DNA of 64,000 nt. It comes from Chitinophagales bacterium. Lineage in GTDB: Bacteria > Bacteroidota > Bacteroidia > Chitinophagales > Chitinophagaceae. Where the stretch lies: positions 806,001-870,000 of the forward strand of contig JACJXP010000001.1 of assembly GCA_020636575.1 (NCBI GenBank). The letters are read 5' to 3'. Position 1 is the first letter of the stretch. Each line of letters opens with the position of its first letter. A program made the translations under genes and the position numbers. Under the pieces are notes generated by a model. That model saw only the letters and a program-made list of their open reading frames with translations. It was not told where the DNA came from and searched no databases. Shown one piece after another: positions 56,373 through 64,000 of this stretch.

Positions 56373-57032
56373 ATGAAACCCTGCAAACATCAAATTTGGA
56401 CACTTGTATTTGGTTTCTTTATTTCTGTGTTTACTTCCGCATCTGCACAGGAAGTACAAATTGACGGCAAGACATACGAAGTAATTAAAAAGGAAAACCT
56501 GAATGCAAGCACGGAATTTATAAAGCTTAAAGTAAAAGGCGGTAAGTCTGAAGGAGAATCTTTTATCAGGCTAAACAATGAGTATTACAAAACAAACTTT
56601 AGTGCGGCAGCATTAAAAGGGTTTCTTTCTACAGGCAAATTATCCAGCCTTGGCACTGTGAAGAAAACGAAGATAGCAGGCAATTCAATTATTTATATCG
56701 ACAATGGTTCTATCATTTCTATTATTAGTTATAACAAAGAAGTGACAGGTATAATTGAATTGCTGGATCAAAAACAAACTATATCAGTAAGAAATAGTTT
56801 ATTAAAATCAGCTGCTGCTGGCAATGGTGGTGGTACTACCGGCGATCCATTACTGGATTGTGGTGTAATGTGTCTCGATCAATATATAGCTTGTGGGAAC
56901 TCAGCGGTGTGTCGTAATGCATACAGAAAGTGCTGGAGTGAGTGTAAAAATAAGCATCAATCGAGTGGAGGATCTGGTAGCTATACATCTACTTATTTTT
57001 TACCATTAAACAATGTGGCAATAAAACTGTAA
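56373..57032 (+). CDS. Exported cysteine-rich protein C, twin CxxxC signature
   Basis: A 219-residue protein with a signal peptide (ends near ASAQ, 26). Residues 27-135 form a beta-rich domain (VQIDGKTYEVIKK, FIKLKVKGGKSEGESFIRLNNEYYKTNF, IAGNSIIYIDNGSIISIISYN). A Gly-rich linker is followed by a Cys cluster at 163-191. The spacings CxxxCxDxYxxCxxxxxC (163-180) and CxxxYxxCxxxC (180-191) match protein B at 53959 exactly. A Ser/Gly tail ends the protein. No family is recognised. It closes the exported array; the convergent helicase gene ends 113 bases later. Confidence 0.72.
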   Translation: MKPCKHQIWTLVFGFFISVFTSASAQEVQIDGKTYEVIKKENLNASTEFIKLKVKGGKSEGESFIRLNNEYYKTNFSAAALKGFLSTGKLSSLGTVKKTKIAGNSIIYIDNGSIISIISYNKEVTGIIELLDQKQTISVRNSLLKSAAAGNGGGTTGDPLLDCGVMCLDQYIACGNSAVCRNAYRKCWSECKNKHQSSGGSGSYTSTYFLPLNNVAIKL

Positions 57033-57144
57033 AACAATCTGCTTTTAAGTTTTTTATTCCTCTTGAATTTTGCTGACAAATTTCGTATTTGCAAATAGCC
57101 TATTAGATAATCTCTATTGCATGAGACTTATTAGAATAAAATGG

Positions 57145-59505
57145 TTATTCAACTATCCTCAGCTTCGCATAGTTAAGCATGATCTTTTTATCACCATTAT
57201 GCTCAAACTTGATAGTAGCAATGGGATTATGTGCCGATCCTTCGATCTTTATTACTTCGCCAAAACCAAATTTTTGATGTTCCACTTTCTGCCCTGCCTG
57301 CAGATCAGATGTATCACTGGCTATAAATCCTGCTGAAGGTGTATGTTCCTTTACCGGGTTTAATGTTGTTTTGGGTGCCAGGTATGATGGAGAAGAAGAT
57401 TGTTTTTTTCCCGGCGGCGGACCATATCTTTTTTCTGCCTGCCGCAGATCATTATATTCATCATTGCTTCCCCATCCCTTCATACGGTTAAAGGCAGAAC
57501 CACCACCCCATTGTGATGAAGAACTTTTGGCAGCGCTACCGGCAAAACTTCGGTCAAGGTATTGCTCCGGTATCTCTTCAATAAAACGGCTGGGCTCATT
57601 CTGCACCAGGTTGCCAAACCGGTAGCGGGTATTGGCATAGGTTATCCAGAGTTTCTTTTTGGCCCTTGTGATCACAACATAGAACAAACGTCTTTCTTCT
57701 TCCAGTTCTTCACGGGTATTGATGGCCATGGCATTGGGGAAAAGCATTTCCTCCAGCCCCGCGGCAAATACACATTCAAACTCCAGTCCTTTAGCAGCAT
57801 GAATGGTCATTAGTTTTACTGTATCCGCATTGGGATCTTTTTCATCCGCATCAGTAAGCAAAGTAATTTGCTGGAGATAGGATGCCAGGCTCTTATCCAC
57901 CATTTCACCTTCTTCATTATCCGGGCTCTCTGTCCATTCTTTTATTGAGTTCAATAACTCCTGTATATTTTCATAACGCTGTACCCCTTCTGTACTCTTG
58001 TCATTGAAAAGTTCCTTTACCAAATTGGTTTGTTTACCCACATGAAAAGCTACTTCATAAGCGTTTTGTTTGGTGAGCATGCTGGCAAAACTTTTGATCA
58101 TAATTACAAACTGCTCCAGCAATTCTTTCGTGGATGAACGAAAGCCAAATTCTCCTGCACGGTTCATCACTTCCCACATGGTGATATCATTCTCATTGGC
58201 CGCCAGTATCAGTTTGTCAACCGTTGTTTTACCGATCCCTCTTGCAGGATAATTAATGATGCGTTTTAATGCTTCCTCGTCGCCAGGATTTACAATTACT
58301 CTGAGGTAAGCTACAAGGTCTTTGATCTCTTTTCTTTGATAAAAGCTGATGCCCCCGTAGATAGTATATACAATTCCCATCCGCCTCAATGCTTCTTCAA
58401 ATGCACGGCTCTGTGCATTGGTGCGGTACAAAATGGCAAAATCCTTATTATTATAATGATTGCGTAGCTTCTGCTCCTGTATACTGTCGGCCACAAACTT
58501 TCCCTCATCATTATCCGTCATCGTTCGCACCAGCTTTATTTTTTCCCCTTCCGCATTCTCTGTAAATAAAACTTTTTCGATCTGTCCCTTGTTGTTGCTG
58601 ATCACTTCGTTGGCAACATGTAGAATACTTTTAGTACTACGATAATTTTGCTCCAGTTTTACAATACTTACATCATCATAATCCTGCCGGAACTGCAAAA
58701 TGTTCTGGATCGTGGCGCCACGGAAACTGTAAATACTCTGCGCATCATCACCCACCACACATACATTTTCATGCATGGCCCCCAGCAGTTTAATGATCTC
58801 ATATTGGGCGGGGTTGGTATCCTGGTACTCATCGATCAGGATATATTTGAACTTATGCTGGTATTTAGATAGAGCTTCCGGAACTGTTTTCAATAATTCA
58901 TAGAACTTCAGCAACAGGTCATCAAAATCCATTGCACCATTCTTAAAACAACGTTTTACATAAGCGCTGTAGATCTGGGCAATGGCAGGGCGGTTGGCCC
59001 GCATATCCTCCTGCTGAATGGCATAATCATTCCGGTATTCCTCCGGACCTACCAATGCATTCTTGGCTGATGATATGCGATTGTAAACAAGATTGGGTTT
59101 ATAATGTTTGTCATCAAGATTCAGCTCATTGACAACTGTTTTGATCACACTTTTTGAATCGTCTGTATCGTAAATGGTAAAATGACGGGGATAACCGATC
59201 TTATCTGCTTCAAAACGAAGTATCCTTGCAAATACGGAATGAAATGTACCGATGTATAAATTCCGGGCTTCGCCATCGCCAAGGATATGCTCCACCCTTT
59301 CTTTCATTTCCTTTGCCGCCTTGTTGGTGAAGGTGAGGGCTAGTATATTAAATGCATCTATGCCATTGGCCATGAGGTGGGCCACACGGGTAGTAAGTAC
59401 TTTTGTTTTTCCGCTGCCGGCACCGGCAACGATCATTAGCGGCCCATTGATATGAAGTACGGCTTCTTTTTGCTTTTCATTTAACCCACTCAAATAATCC
59501 TGCAT
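57145..59505 (-). CDS. pcrA: ATP-dependent DNA helicase, PcrA/UvrD type
   Basis: A superfamily 1A helicase of 786 residues that unwinds DNA 3'-5' in repair and replication restart. Walker A AGAGSGKT is at 27-34. LTFTNKAAKEMKER, YILIDEYQDTN, GDDAQSIYSFRGA, LEQNYRSTKSIL and LMTIHAAKGLEFECVF represent the other helicase motifs, with VVITRAKKKLWITYA near the end. The last about 50 residues are the Tudor-like RNA-polymerase-binding domain (VEHQKFGFGEVIKIEG), ending NYAKLRIVE. A degraded copy of that end lies at 49759-49846. The region 630-735 is low-complexity and Ser/Pro-rich. Confidence 0.95.
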   Translation of the reverse strand: MQDYLSGLNEKQKEAVLHINGPLMIVAGAGSGKTKVLTTRVAHLMANGIDAFNILALTFTNKAAKEMKERVEHILGDGEARNLYIGTFHSVFARILRFEADKIGYPRHFTIYDTDDSKSVIKTVVNELNLDDKHYKPNLVYNRISSAKNALVGPEEYRNDYAIQQEDMRANRPAIAQIYSAYVKRCFKNGAMDFDDLLLKFYELLKTVPEALSKYQHKFKYILIDEYQDTNPAQYEIIKLLGAMHENVCVVGDDAQSIYSFRGATIQNILQFRQDYDDVSIVKLEQNYRSTKSILHVANEVISNNKGQIEKVLFTENAEGEKIKLVRTMTDNDEGKFVADSIQEQKLRNHYNNKDFAILYRTNAQSRAFEEALRRMGIVYTIYGGISFYQRKEIKDLVAYLRVIVNPGDEEALKRIINYPARGIGKTTVDKLILAANENDITMWEVMNRAGEFGFRSSTKELLEQFVIMIKSFASMLTKQNAYEVAFHVGKQTNLVKELFNDKSTEGVQRYENIQELLNSIKEWTESPDNEEGEMVDKSLASYLQQITLLTDADEKDPNADTVKLMTIHAAKGLEFECVFAAGLEEMLFPNAMAINTREELEEERRLFYVVITRAKKKLWITYANTRYRFGNLVQNEPSRFIEEIPEQYLDRSFAGSAAKSSSSQWGGGSAFNRMKGWGSNDEYNDLRQAEKRYGPPPGKKQSSSPSYLAPKTTLNPVKEHTPSAGFIASDTSDLQAGQKVEHQKFGFGEVIKIEGSAHNPIATIKFEHNGDKKIMLNYAKLRIVE

Positions 59506-59563
59506 GCCTGCAAATTACTGCATTGACAGCAGAATAATTTTGGGCACTTTTAAAAGCAATACC

Positions 59564-61048
59564 CTATTTAAAAATTACACCTACAGATACAGCGATATTA
59601 TTGGCAGTATATCCTTTCGCAAATACCGGGGCATAACCGGCCCTTAAGCCAAGCCCCCAATTATTATTTATTTTATAATTAATTCCGACACCAACATCAG
59701 CTGTAAAATTGATATTGCTGTTGGAATTGCTGAAACTGCCGTTATCATACTTGGTATTGAGATAGGTGGCTCCTACCATTCCATGAACCGAGAATTGGAA
59801 GTCATTTTTCAAAGAAGCTGTTTTGACAGGATAATATACCCCACCCAATAAAGCTGTGATGCGGGTAAATTTATAGTCAAAGTTGCTCCCAAAGTTTGCA
59901 CGGATATCTCCGATATAACCACCCCGGTCACATGGATGCTTGGTATAGCTTAGTTCAAGGCCATAAAAATTAGTTTCTCCATCTTCTTTTAACAGCATGG
60001 GGGCAATATAGAATTCGTGGTTCCAGAAAGTTTTGGCATCAGGACAATCATTATCAAAGGCTCCATACCTATTTGGCCAATATAATTCAGGCTTCCAGCC
60101 TCTCGTATATTTATCCTTATCATAATCATAGGTATATTCTTCCCCATAGCAGCAGCCATCATAGTAGTAATATCCCGCAACCACTTCACCCCCCTTGTAT
60201 ATCTCTTCATTAAACTCATTCTCATAACCATCTTCGTCATAATATACATACGATCTATACTCTAATTTCCCATAACAATCATAATAGTATTCCTCTTCAT
60301 ACGAACAACCACAATCATAATACTCCTGGTATAACTCATGACGTAATACACCGTTTTTATCATATGCCTTTTTTTTCACTACCTTAAATTCCCCATCTAT
60401 ATCAGAATCTATATATGCTTCGGTAACATCTTTTCCACCCGTATATTTATTACTTACCTCCGTGCTTTTATATGGAGTAAGCCTTGATGTAACATTAAAT
60501 CCAAACTCCTGTTTCTTTAAGCCGCTGAGATCAATCCGTGGAAAAGCCGAATTGACAGGTCGATAGCTTTCTTCTACTTTAATGGTACCGGCCACAAGTT
60601 GGTTATTGATATATGAAAAGTTGAAATCCCTTCTTACTCCATTTTCCAGATACCAGGTTGATATATCATTGGGCTCCCCCTTGGCATTAAACACAGAATA
60701 AAGTGCCTGCACTAAGTTTTTCCTGCTATCAAATGTTTCAACTTTTGTATAATCACTATACCCTCTGTTATTAAAATAAGTCAGACCCCGATAAGAATAT
60801 CCGTTGCTGCCTAAAGGAGCGTAGATATTTTCTAAAAGTCTTCTGTTTCTGTTTACATCTTTGTAAGTGATCAGTTGCGCATTTCTGACTGAAAAGATAG
60901 TCTTAGTGCCACCTTCTCCAAAAGTGTTATCTGCCTCAGTAACTTCTTTTCCTTTTCTATCTTTTGCATCTGCATTTACAGATAGCAGGAAAGAAATACA
61001 ACAAAAAATAATTGTCAGGTTGATGTGGGAAAACCGTCTCATAAGCAT
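59564..61048 (-). CDS. Exported tyrosine-rich repeat protein with C-terminal barrel
   Basis: A 494-residue protein with a signal peptide (ends near NADA, 28). Residues about 60-225 contain short YDSRKN..., YLENGVRR-like units. Residues about 229-315 are strikingly rich in Tyr, Glu, Asp, Gly and Cys, with YYDCGCSYEEEYYYDCYG, YYDEDGYENEF and YYYYDGCCYGEEY, suggesting degenerate YD repeats similar to MORN- or YwqK-like arrays. The last about 150 residues read as an outer-membrane barrel (FYGLELSYTKHPCDRGGYIGDIRANFGSNFDYKFTRITALLGGVYY to NIAVSVGVIFK). The repeat part would be periplasmic or exposed. Function unknown. It is 57 bases upstream of the helicase start on the same strand. Confidence 0.75.
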   Translation of the reverse strand: MLMRRFSHINLTIIFCCISFLLSVNADAKDRKGKEVTEADNTFGEGGTKTIFSVRNAQLITYKDVNRNRRLLENIYAPLGSNGYSYRGLTYFNNRGYSDYTKVETFDSRKNLVQALYSVFNAKGEPNDISTWYLENGVRRDFNFSYINNQLVAGTIKVEESYRPVNSAFPRIDLSGLKKQEFGFNVTSRLTPYKSTEVSNKYTGGKDVTEAYIDSDIDGEFKVVKKKAYDKNGVLRHELYQEYYDCGCSYEEEYYYDCYGKLEYRSYVYYDEDGYENEFNEEIYKGGEVVAGYYYYDGCCYGEEYTYDYDKDKYTRGWKPELYWPNRYGAFDNDCPDAKTFWNHEFYIAPMLLKEDGETNFYGLELSYTKHPCDRGGYIGDIRANFGSNFDYKFTRITALLGGVYYPVKTASLKNDFQFSVHGMVGATYLNTKYDNGSFSNSNSNINFTADVGVGINYKINNNWGLGLRAGYAPVFAKGYTANNIAVSVGVIFK

Positions 61049-61202
61049 TTATTTGAAGGTGATCGTATAAAGCTGAAAACAGGTCCTCGGGAACAGAGTG
61101 CTTTGAAAGGGAAGCAGGGATTTCTTACTTCTAATATAGAAAATAATCCTAAAGTACTGGTTAATTAAAGCACTTAATAAGACACAAAGAGAAAAAGATG
61201 GA

Positions 61203-63251
61203 TCATTTTGGGTGATAAATTCTTTCTGCTTTTTGCAGAACTTCCTGTTTATCAAGTGTCATCGGTTTCAGCTGTTGCGAAAGAAACATTTTCATCTGAT
61301 CCTTATAATGTGGTGAAGCGGGATCCATAGAAGCGCCGAAAGTGTTGATAGATTCTATTTTAGGCAGGCCGCCATCTTTGGGATAGCGAACGAAACATAT
61401 ATAAGCATCTCCGCCGGTTACTTTTCTCATTCCATCTTTATAAGGCACTGAAAAAGCAGCAGTAAGCACATCAGGAAACCCCCACATCGGAAGCTCCGTA
61501 TCACCTCTTACCAGTTTTTCTACTTCACCTAATGTAAGCCGGGTGGTTCCAAAATATTTCATTAAATACTCCTGTACATAGCGAAATGTTTCCAACGCTT
61601 CTGCTTTTGTGAGTTGCCTTCCGGGGACACCTCTTAATTTGTCGGCCAGGTAATAATAGGTAAGTAAAAAGATAGCAGCGCCCCGGCTTTCTCTCACCGC
61701 TTTTCTATCCCATTGCTGGAAGGCGGTGATCAGCTCCTGCAATTCAGGGTAAGCAGCAGCATCCAGGTTCAGCATACTATCTATTCCATAAACATATTTT
61801 AATTGCTGCGGTAACTGCTGATCAAACTTTATGCGCTTGAATGTCTGGTAATCCACCATTTCCAAACCGTCCATTAGTTCTGTTACCCGCTGGCTTCTGT
61901 TATTATGATACGTTTCATAGCCATCATTGCGATCAAAGCGACGCAGATCAAGATTGTATTTTTTCTCTGTAGCTAAAAAAGGAGAATGATTGGTATTATA
62001 TAAATACCCTGATGGCGGATTCACATATTGTGGAAGTTCGGTCACAGGCTTAAACTCATTCCATAAGGTTGCAGTTGTGTTGCCCGGCAGGGTACTTCTC
62101 CAATGATAAGTCGTATCCGGGTTCCGTCGTGGGATTTTTCCATTGCTGATATAAAAAATAGTATCGTACCTGTCAGCATACATAATGTTGAACATGGGCA
62201 GGCTTGTCATGCTAACAGCTTTATAGAATTCCGTAAAGTTCTTAGCCTTATTCATCCGGTACCATTCTTCCAATGCCCGTATATCCATTAATGCAGGAAC
62301 CCGAAGAGAAAATACTCCCTTTTTTGTTTTCATCGTAGGGCCATATTTACTGGTATATATTTTCTTCCCGATCCTGATGGGTATGCCTTTTATTTTCAGG
62401 TTTGCTTTACCCTTTTCCAGTTTTATCCACTCTCCGTCAAACTTGTATTGATCTTTTTTATTGGGGTTCATTTCCAATTGGTAGATATCCAGTTTGTCCT
62501 GGTAGTTAACTGTGTGTGCCCAGCCCAGATTTTCATTGGTGCCATGAAAGATCAGGCATCCTCCGGGAAATAAACCACCCAGCATATTCCAGCCTTGCTC
62601 ACTTTGTACATGGGCTTCGTAAAAAGCTACGGGACCTTCATTAGGCTGATGAGCATTGATAGCTAAAAAGCTTTCACCTGTTGTGGTTTTACGGGAATTC
62701 ATTGCAAAAGAATTAGAACCGCCTGAACTGAAACCGGGAATGGTAGCAACCCTGCCATTCATAATAGCCGGCAAAGCATCCTCAACACCACAAAAAAGGC
62801 TGATAGAAAAAACAACAGCAGTCATGTAATCCTTTTCATTAAAAGGAAAAGCATGTTTGTATTTTACCTGTTGTGGATGCGCTTTGGCATAAGCATTTAA
62901 GCCATCAACATATCCATTGATCAGCGCTACAAAATCAGGACTGAGTGTATTCCATTTTTCTTCTACAATATTGCGGATATTCAACAACTGTATCACATAA
63001 TCCGCTTCTGCGCCTTTTCTTTTCAATGCGGTTCCCAATTTTGCTTTTCCGGAAAGCACCACCATTTGCAATGTTTCAAAATCATCTTCTGCATGTGCCC
63101 ATGCCAGGCCATAAGCCACTTCCGGGTCGGTAGGTGCGAAAATGTGGGGTACCCCAAAACTGTCACGGGCAATGGTAATATTAGCCGGGTTGATCTGTCC
63201 CTGTCCAACCAAACAGAACAAAAAAGAAATAAGTAAAAAAGATTTATTCAT
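61203..63251 (-). CDS. Penicillin acylase (S45) family protein
   Basis: A 682-residue periplasmic N-terminal-nucleophile amidase with a signal peptide (ends near GQGQ, 19). The alpha chain spans about 20-178 (ITIARDSFGVPHIFAPTDPEVAYGLAWAHAEDDFETLQ). The nucleophile is Ser179 in GGSNSFAM, where autocleavage yields the beta chain. The beta chain has AINAHQPNEGPVAFYEAH, WGWAH-like NLGWAHTVNYQDKLDIYQLE, and NTNHSPFLATEKKYNL. The C terminus ends ERIYHPK. Substrates could be acyl-homoserine lactones, acylated amino acids or penicillins. It is ten bases upstream of nothing on this strand but follows the cupin-like gene by nine bases, so they may be co-transcribed. The truncated acylase at the left edge is a separate copy. 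Confidence 0.93.
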   Translation of the reverse strand: MNKSFLLISFLFCLVGQGQINPANITIARDSFGVPHIFAPTDPEVAYGLAWAHAEDDFETLQMVVLSGKAKLGTALKRKGAEADYVIQLLNIRNIVEEKWNTLSPDFVALINGYVDGLNAYAKAHPQQVKYKHAFPFNEKDYMTAVVFSISLFCGVEDALPAIMNGRVATIPGFSSGGSNSFAMNSRKTTTGESFLAINAHQPNEGPVAFYEAHVQSEQGWNMLGGLFPGGCLIFHGTNENLGWAHTVNYQDKLDIYQLEMNPNKKDQYKFDGEWIKLEKGKANLKIKGIPIRIGKKIYTSKYGPTMKTKKGVFSLRVPALMDIRALEEWYRMNKAKNFTEFYKAVSMTSLPMFNIMYADRYDTIFYISNGKIPRRNPDTTYHWRSTLPGNTTATLWNEFKPVTELPQYVNPPSGYLYNTNHSPFLATEKKYNLDLRRFDRNDGYETYHNNRSQRVTELMDGLEMVDYQTFKRIKFDQQLPQQLKYVYGIDSMLNLDAAAYPELQELITAFQQWDRKAVRESRGAAIFLLTYYYLADKLRGVPGRQLTKAEALETFRYVQEYLMKYFGTTRLTLGEVEKLVRGDTELPMWGFPDVLTAAFSVPYKDGMRKVTGGDAYICFVRYPKDGGLPKIESINTFGASMDPASPHYKDQMKMFLSQQLKPMTLDKQEVLQKAERIYHPK

Positions 63252-63260
63252 GAATAAATA

Positions 63261-64000
63261 TTAGTGATGCATTTCCTTACCGTATTTTTTTAAAGCAGTT
63301 TCAACATCAAGTATCGGTACTCTCATGGTACCATCGCCAAGATTTTCTTTTTCATATATGTCCAGGTTTTGTATATCATAGTTTTTGCCCATCAGGTCCA
63401 GCATAATTATATCAAGTGTAAAAGCAGATGCTGAACTGGCAATAAACCAATGAATATTATTCCGCTCATCAGAGATCGAGGATGAGTCTCCCGGTTTCAC
63501 CATCTTATCAATAGCCGGTTTTATGATCAACCGATTGTCCTCTTGGCTTACCTTTTCATAATGACGCAAATGCATATTACCTTTTAATACAAGATGGGCA
63601 GAAGCCATATTGGTATGTCCATGTGGGATAATGGCTCTCCCTTTTTGTACCCCAAATATTTTTTTAACGAACACTGTTTTGTCTGGTAGGCCTGAAAGAC
63701 GGGGAAAAAATACTGGCTTCGTTTTCACACCAATATCAGGAAAAGAAAATCCCTGTGTCAGTTTTTCAAAATCGATGAACTGCAATATTTCATCCAATTG
63801 GATTCTTTGAAAAAGTTGCTCTGTTAAAGATTGCCACTCTCCGGGTGATACAGATGCCTTTTTAAGGTCTGCGCAGTATTCATTTAGTTCTATTGCCCAA
63901 TGTCTGGTTATGGGACTAACGGCCGAAGCAAAAGAAGAGGTGGCAAAAATTGAATTGAAGAGAGTGTAGGATGTAACTGCTCCAAGTATATTCTTTGAGA
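63261..64000 (-). CDS. Exported cupin-like protein, 5' end outside the window
   Basis: The minus-strand frame stays open to the window edge, so the start is not visible; about 245 codons are present. The upstream part looks like an export signal region (NILGAVTSYTLFNSIFATSSFASA), followed by a helical section ITRHWAIELNEYCADLKKASV. The main domain contains KKIFGVQKGRAIIPHGHTNMASAHLVLKGNMHLRHYEKV, whose HGH plus the later His suggest a cupin metal site. The end is VETALKKYGKEMHH. The acylase gene follows nine bases later, which suggests one transcript. Function unknown. Confidence 0.7.
   Translation of the reverse strand, partial: SKNILGAVTSYTLFNSIFATSSFASAVSPITRHWAIELNEYCADLKKASVSPGEWQSLTEQLFQRIQLDEILQFIDFEKLTQGFSFPDIGVKTKPVFFPRLSGLPDKTVFVKKIFGVQKGRAIIPHGHTNMASAHLVLKGNMHLRHYEKVSQEDNRLIIKPAIDKMVKPGDSSSISDERNNIHWFIASSASAFTLDIIMLDLMGKNYDIQNLDIYEKENLGDGTMRVPILDVETALKKYGKEMHH

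Noticed and set aside
57070..57336. Plus-strand frame overlapping the helicase end
   Set aside because: It is antisense to conserved helicase codons and has no recognisable domain or start context; a shadow frame.
59989..60249. Met- and Ile-rich minus-strand frame inside the tyrosine-rich gene
   Set aside because: It is an out-of-frame reading of the repetitive Tyr/Asp codons of the real gene.
1..64000. tRNA, rRNA, CRISPR arrays, insertion sequences and riboswitches
   Set aside because: I looked for cloverleaf-like ends, spaced direct repeats, transposase motifs and conserved leader structures and saw none that could be supported by reading alone.

Overview
The window looks like a chromosomal segment of a Bacteroidota bacterium, most likely a member of Chitinophagaceae (inference). 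Supporting signs are the AT-rich composition, promoter-like TAnnTTTG boxes without clear Shine-Dalgarno sites, a fused alpha/beta 2-oxoacid dehydrogenase E1, futalosine-pathway menaquinone synthesis (MqnC), a DUF5606 protein, M16 peptidase pairs, and repeated small membrane proteins starting MEVHHH. I see no rRNA, tRNA, CRISPR array, transposase or prophage. Both edges cut genes: a penicillin-acylase-type protein on the left and a cupin-like exported protein on the right. No gene-free stretch exceeds about 300 bases.

Positions 1-9745 form a tight same-strand block: the acylase end, an S12 serine hydrolase, a YfcC-type transporter, an S58 (DmpA/P1) aminopeptidase and a TPR membrane protein. 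They are interleaved with four paralogous single-pass membrane proteins (2009, 4333, 5078, 8446) and a broken N-terminal relic of a fifth (2753). An N-acyl-D-amino-acid deacylase lies just beyond (11452). Together these suggest uptake and hydrolysis of unusual, perhaps D-configured, peptides or amides (inference). The job of the four paralogues is unknown to me.

Positions 9880-25229 hold a beta-barrel protein, small membrane proteins, a DUF418 protein, the E1 fusion, an active/inactive M16 peptidase pair, an aspartyl protease with a PDZ domain, mqnC, nagA and a glucosaminidase. Positions 25350-34689 are a conserved core on the plus strand: recA, a membrane OB-fold protein, a YceI protein, mgsA, uvrB and polA, punctuated by clear intrinsic terminators. 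Positions 34732-42554, on the minus strand, are an accessory run: a GNAT-nitrilase fusion, a GH10 xylanase lipoprotein, an SDR, a VOC protein, a VOC fossil, and several small DUF proteins.

Positions 42699-49677 hold a DUF5606 protein with a histone-H1-like tail, an M3 oligopeptidase, a Fur-SCO operon divergent from a MerC-like gene with a shared 7-1-7 dyad between them, a prohibitin-type SPFH protein and a GH25 lysozyme. Next comes a frameshifted fossil of a helicase 3' end (about 49759-49846), then an AraC regulator with a SnoaL-like protein. Positions 51426-57032 are the most unusual stretch. It is a run of exported proteins I cannot name, several very cysteine-rich, plus two decayed fragments of the 54702 gene (its start at 53729 and its end at 56275). 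Two of the proteins share an exactly spaced CxxxC/CxxxC cysteine signature. The window ends with the PcrA/UvrD helicase, a tyrosine-rich barrel protein, a second penicillin acylase and the cupin-like gene.
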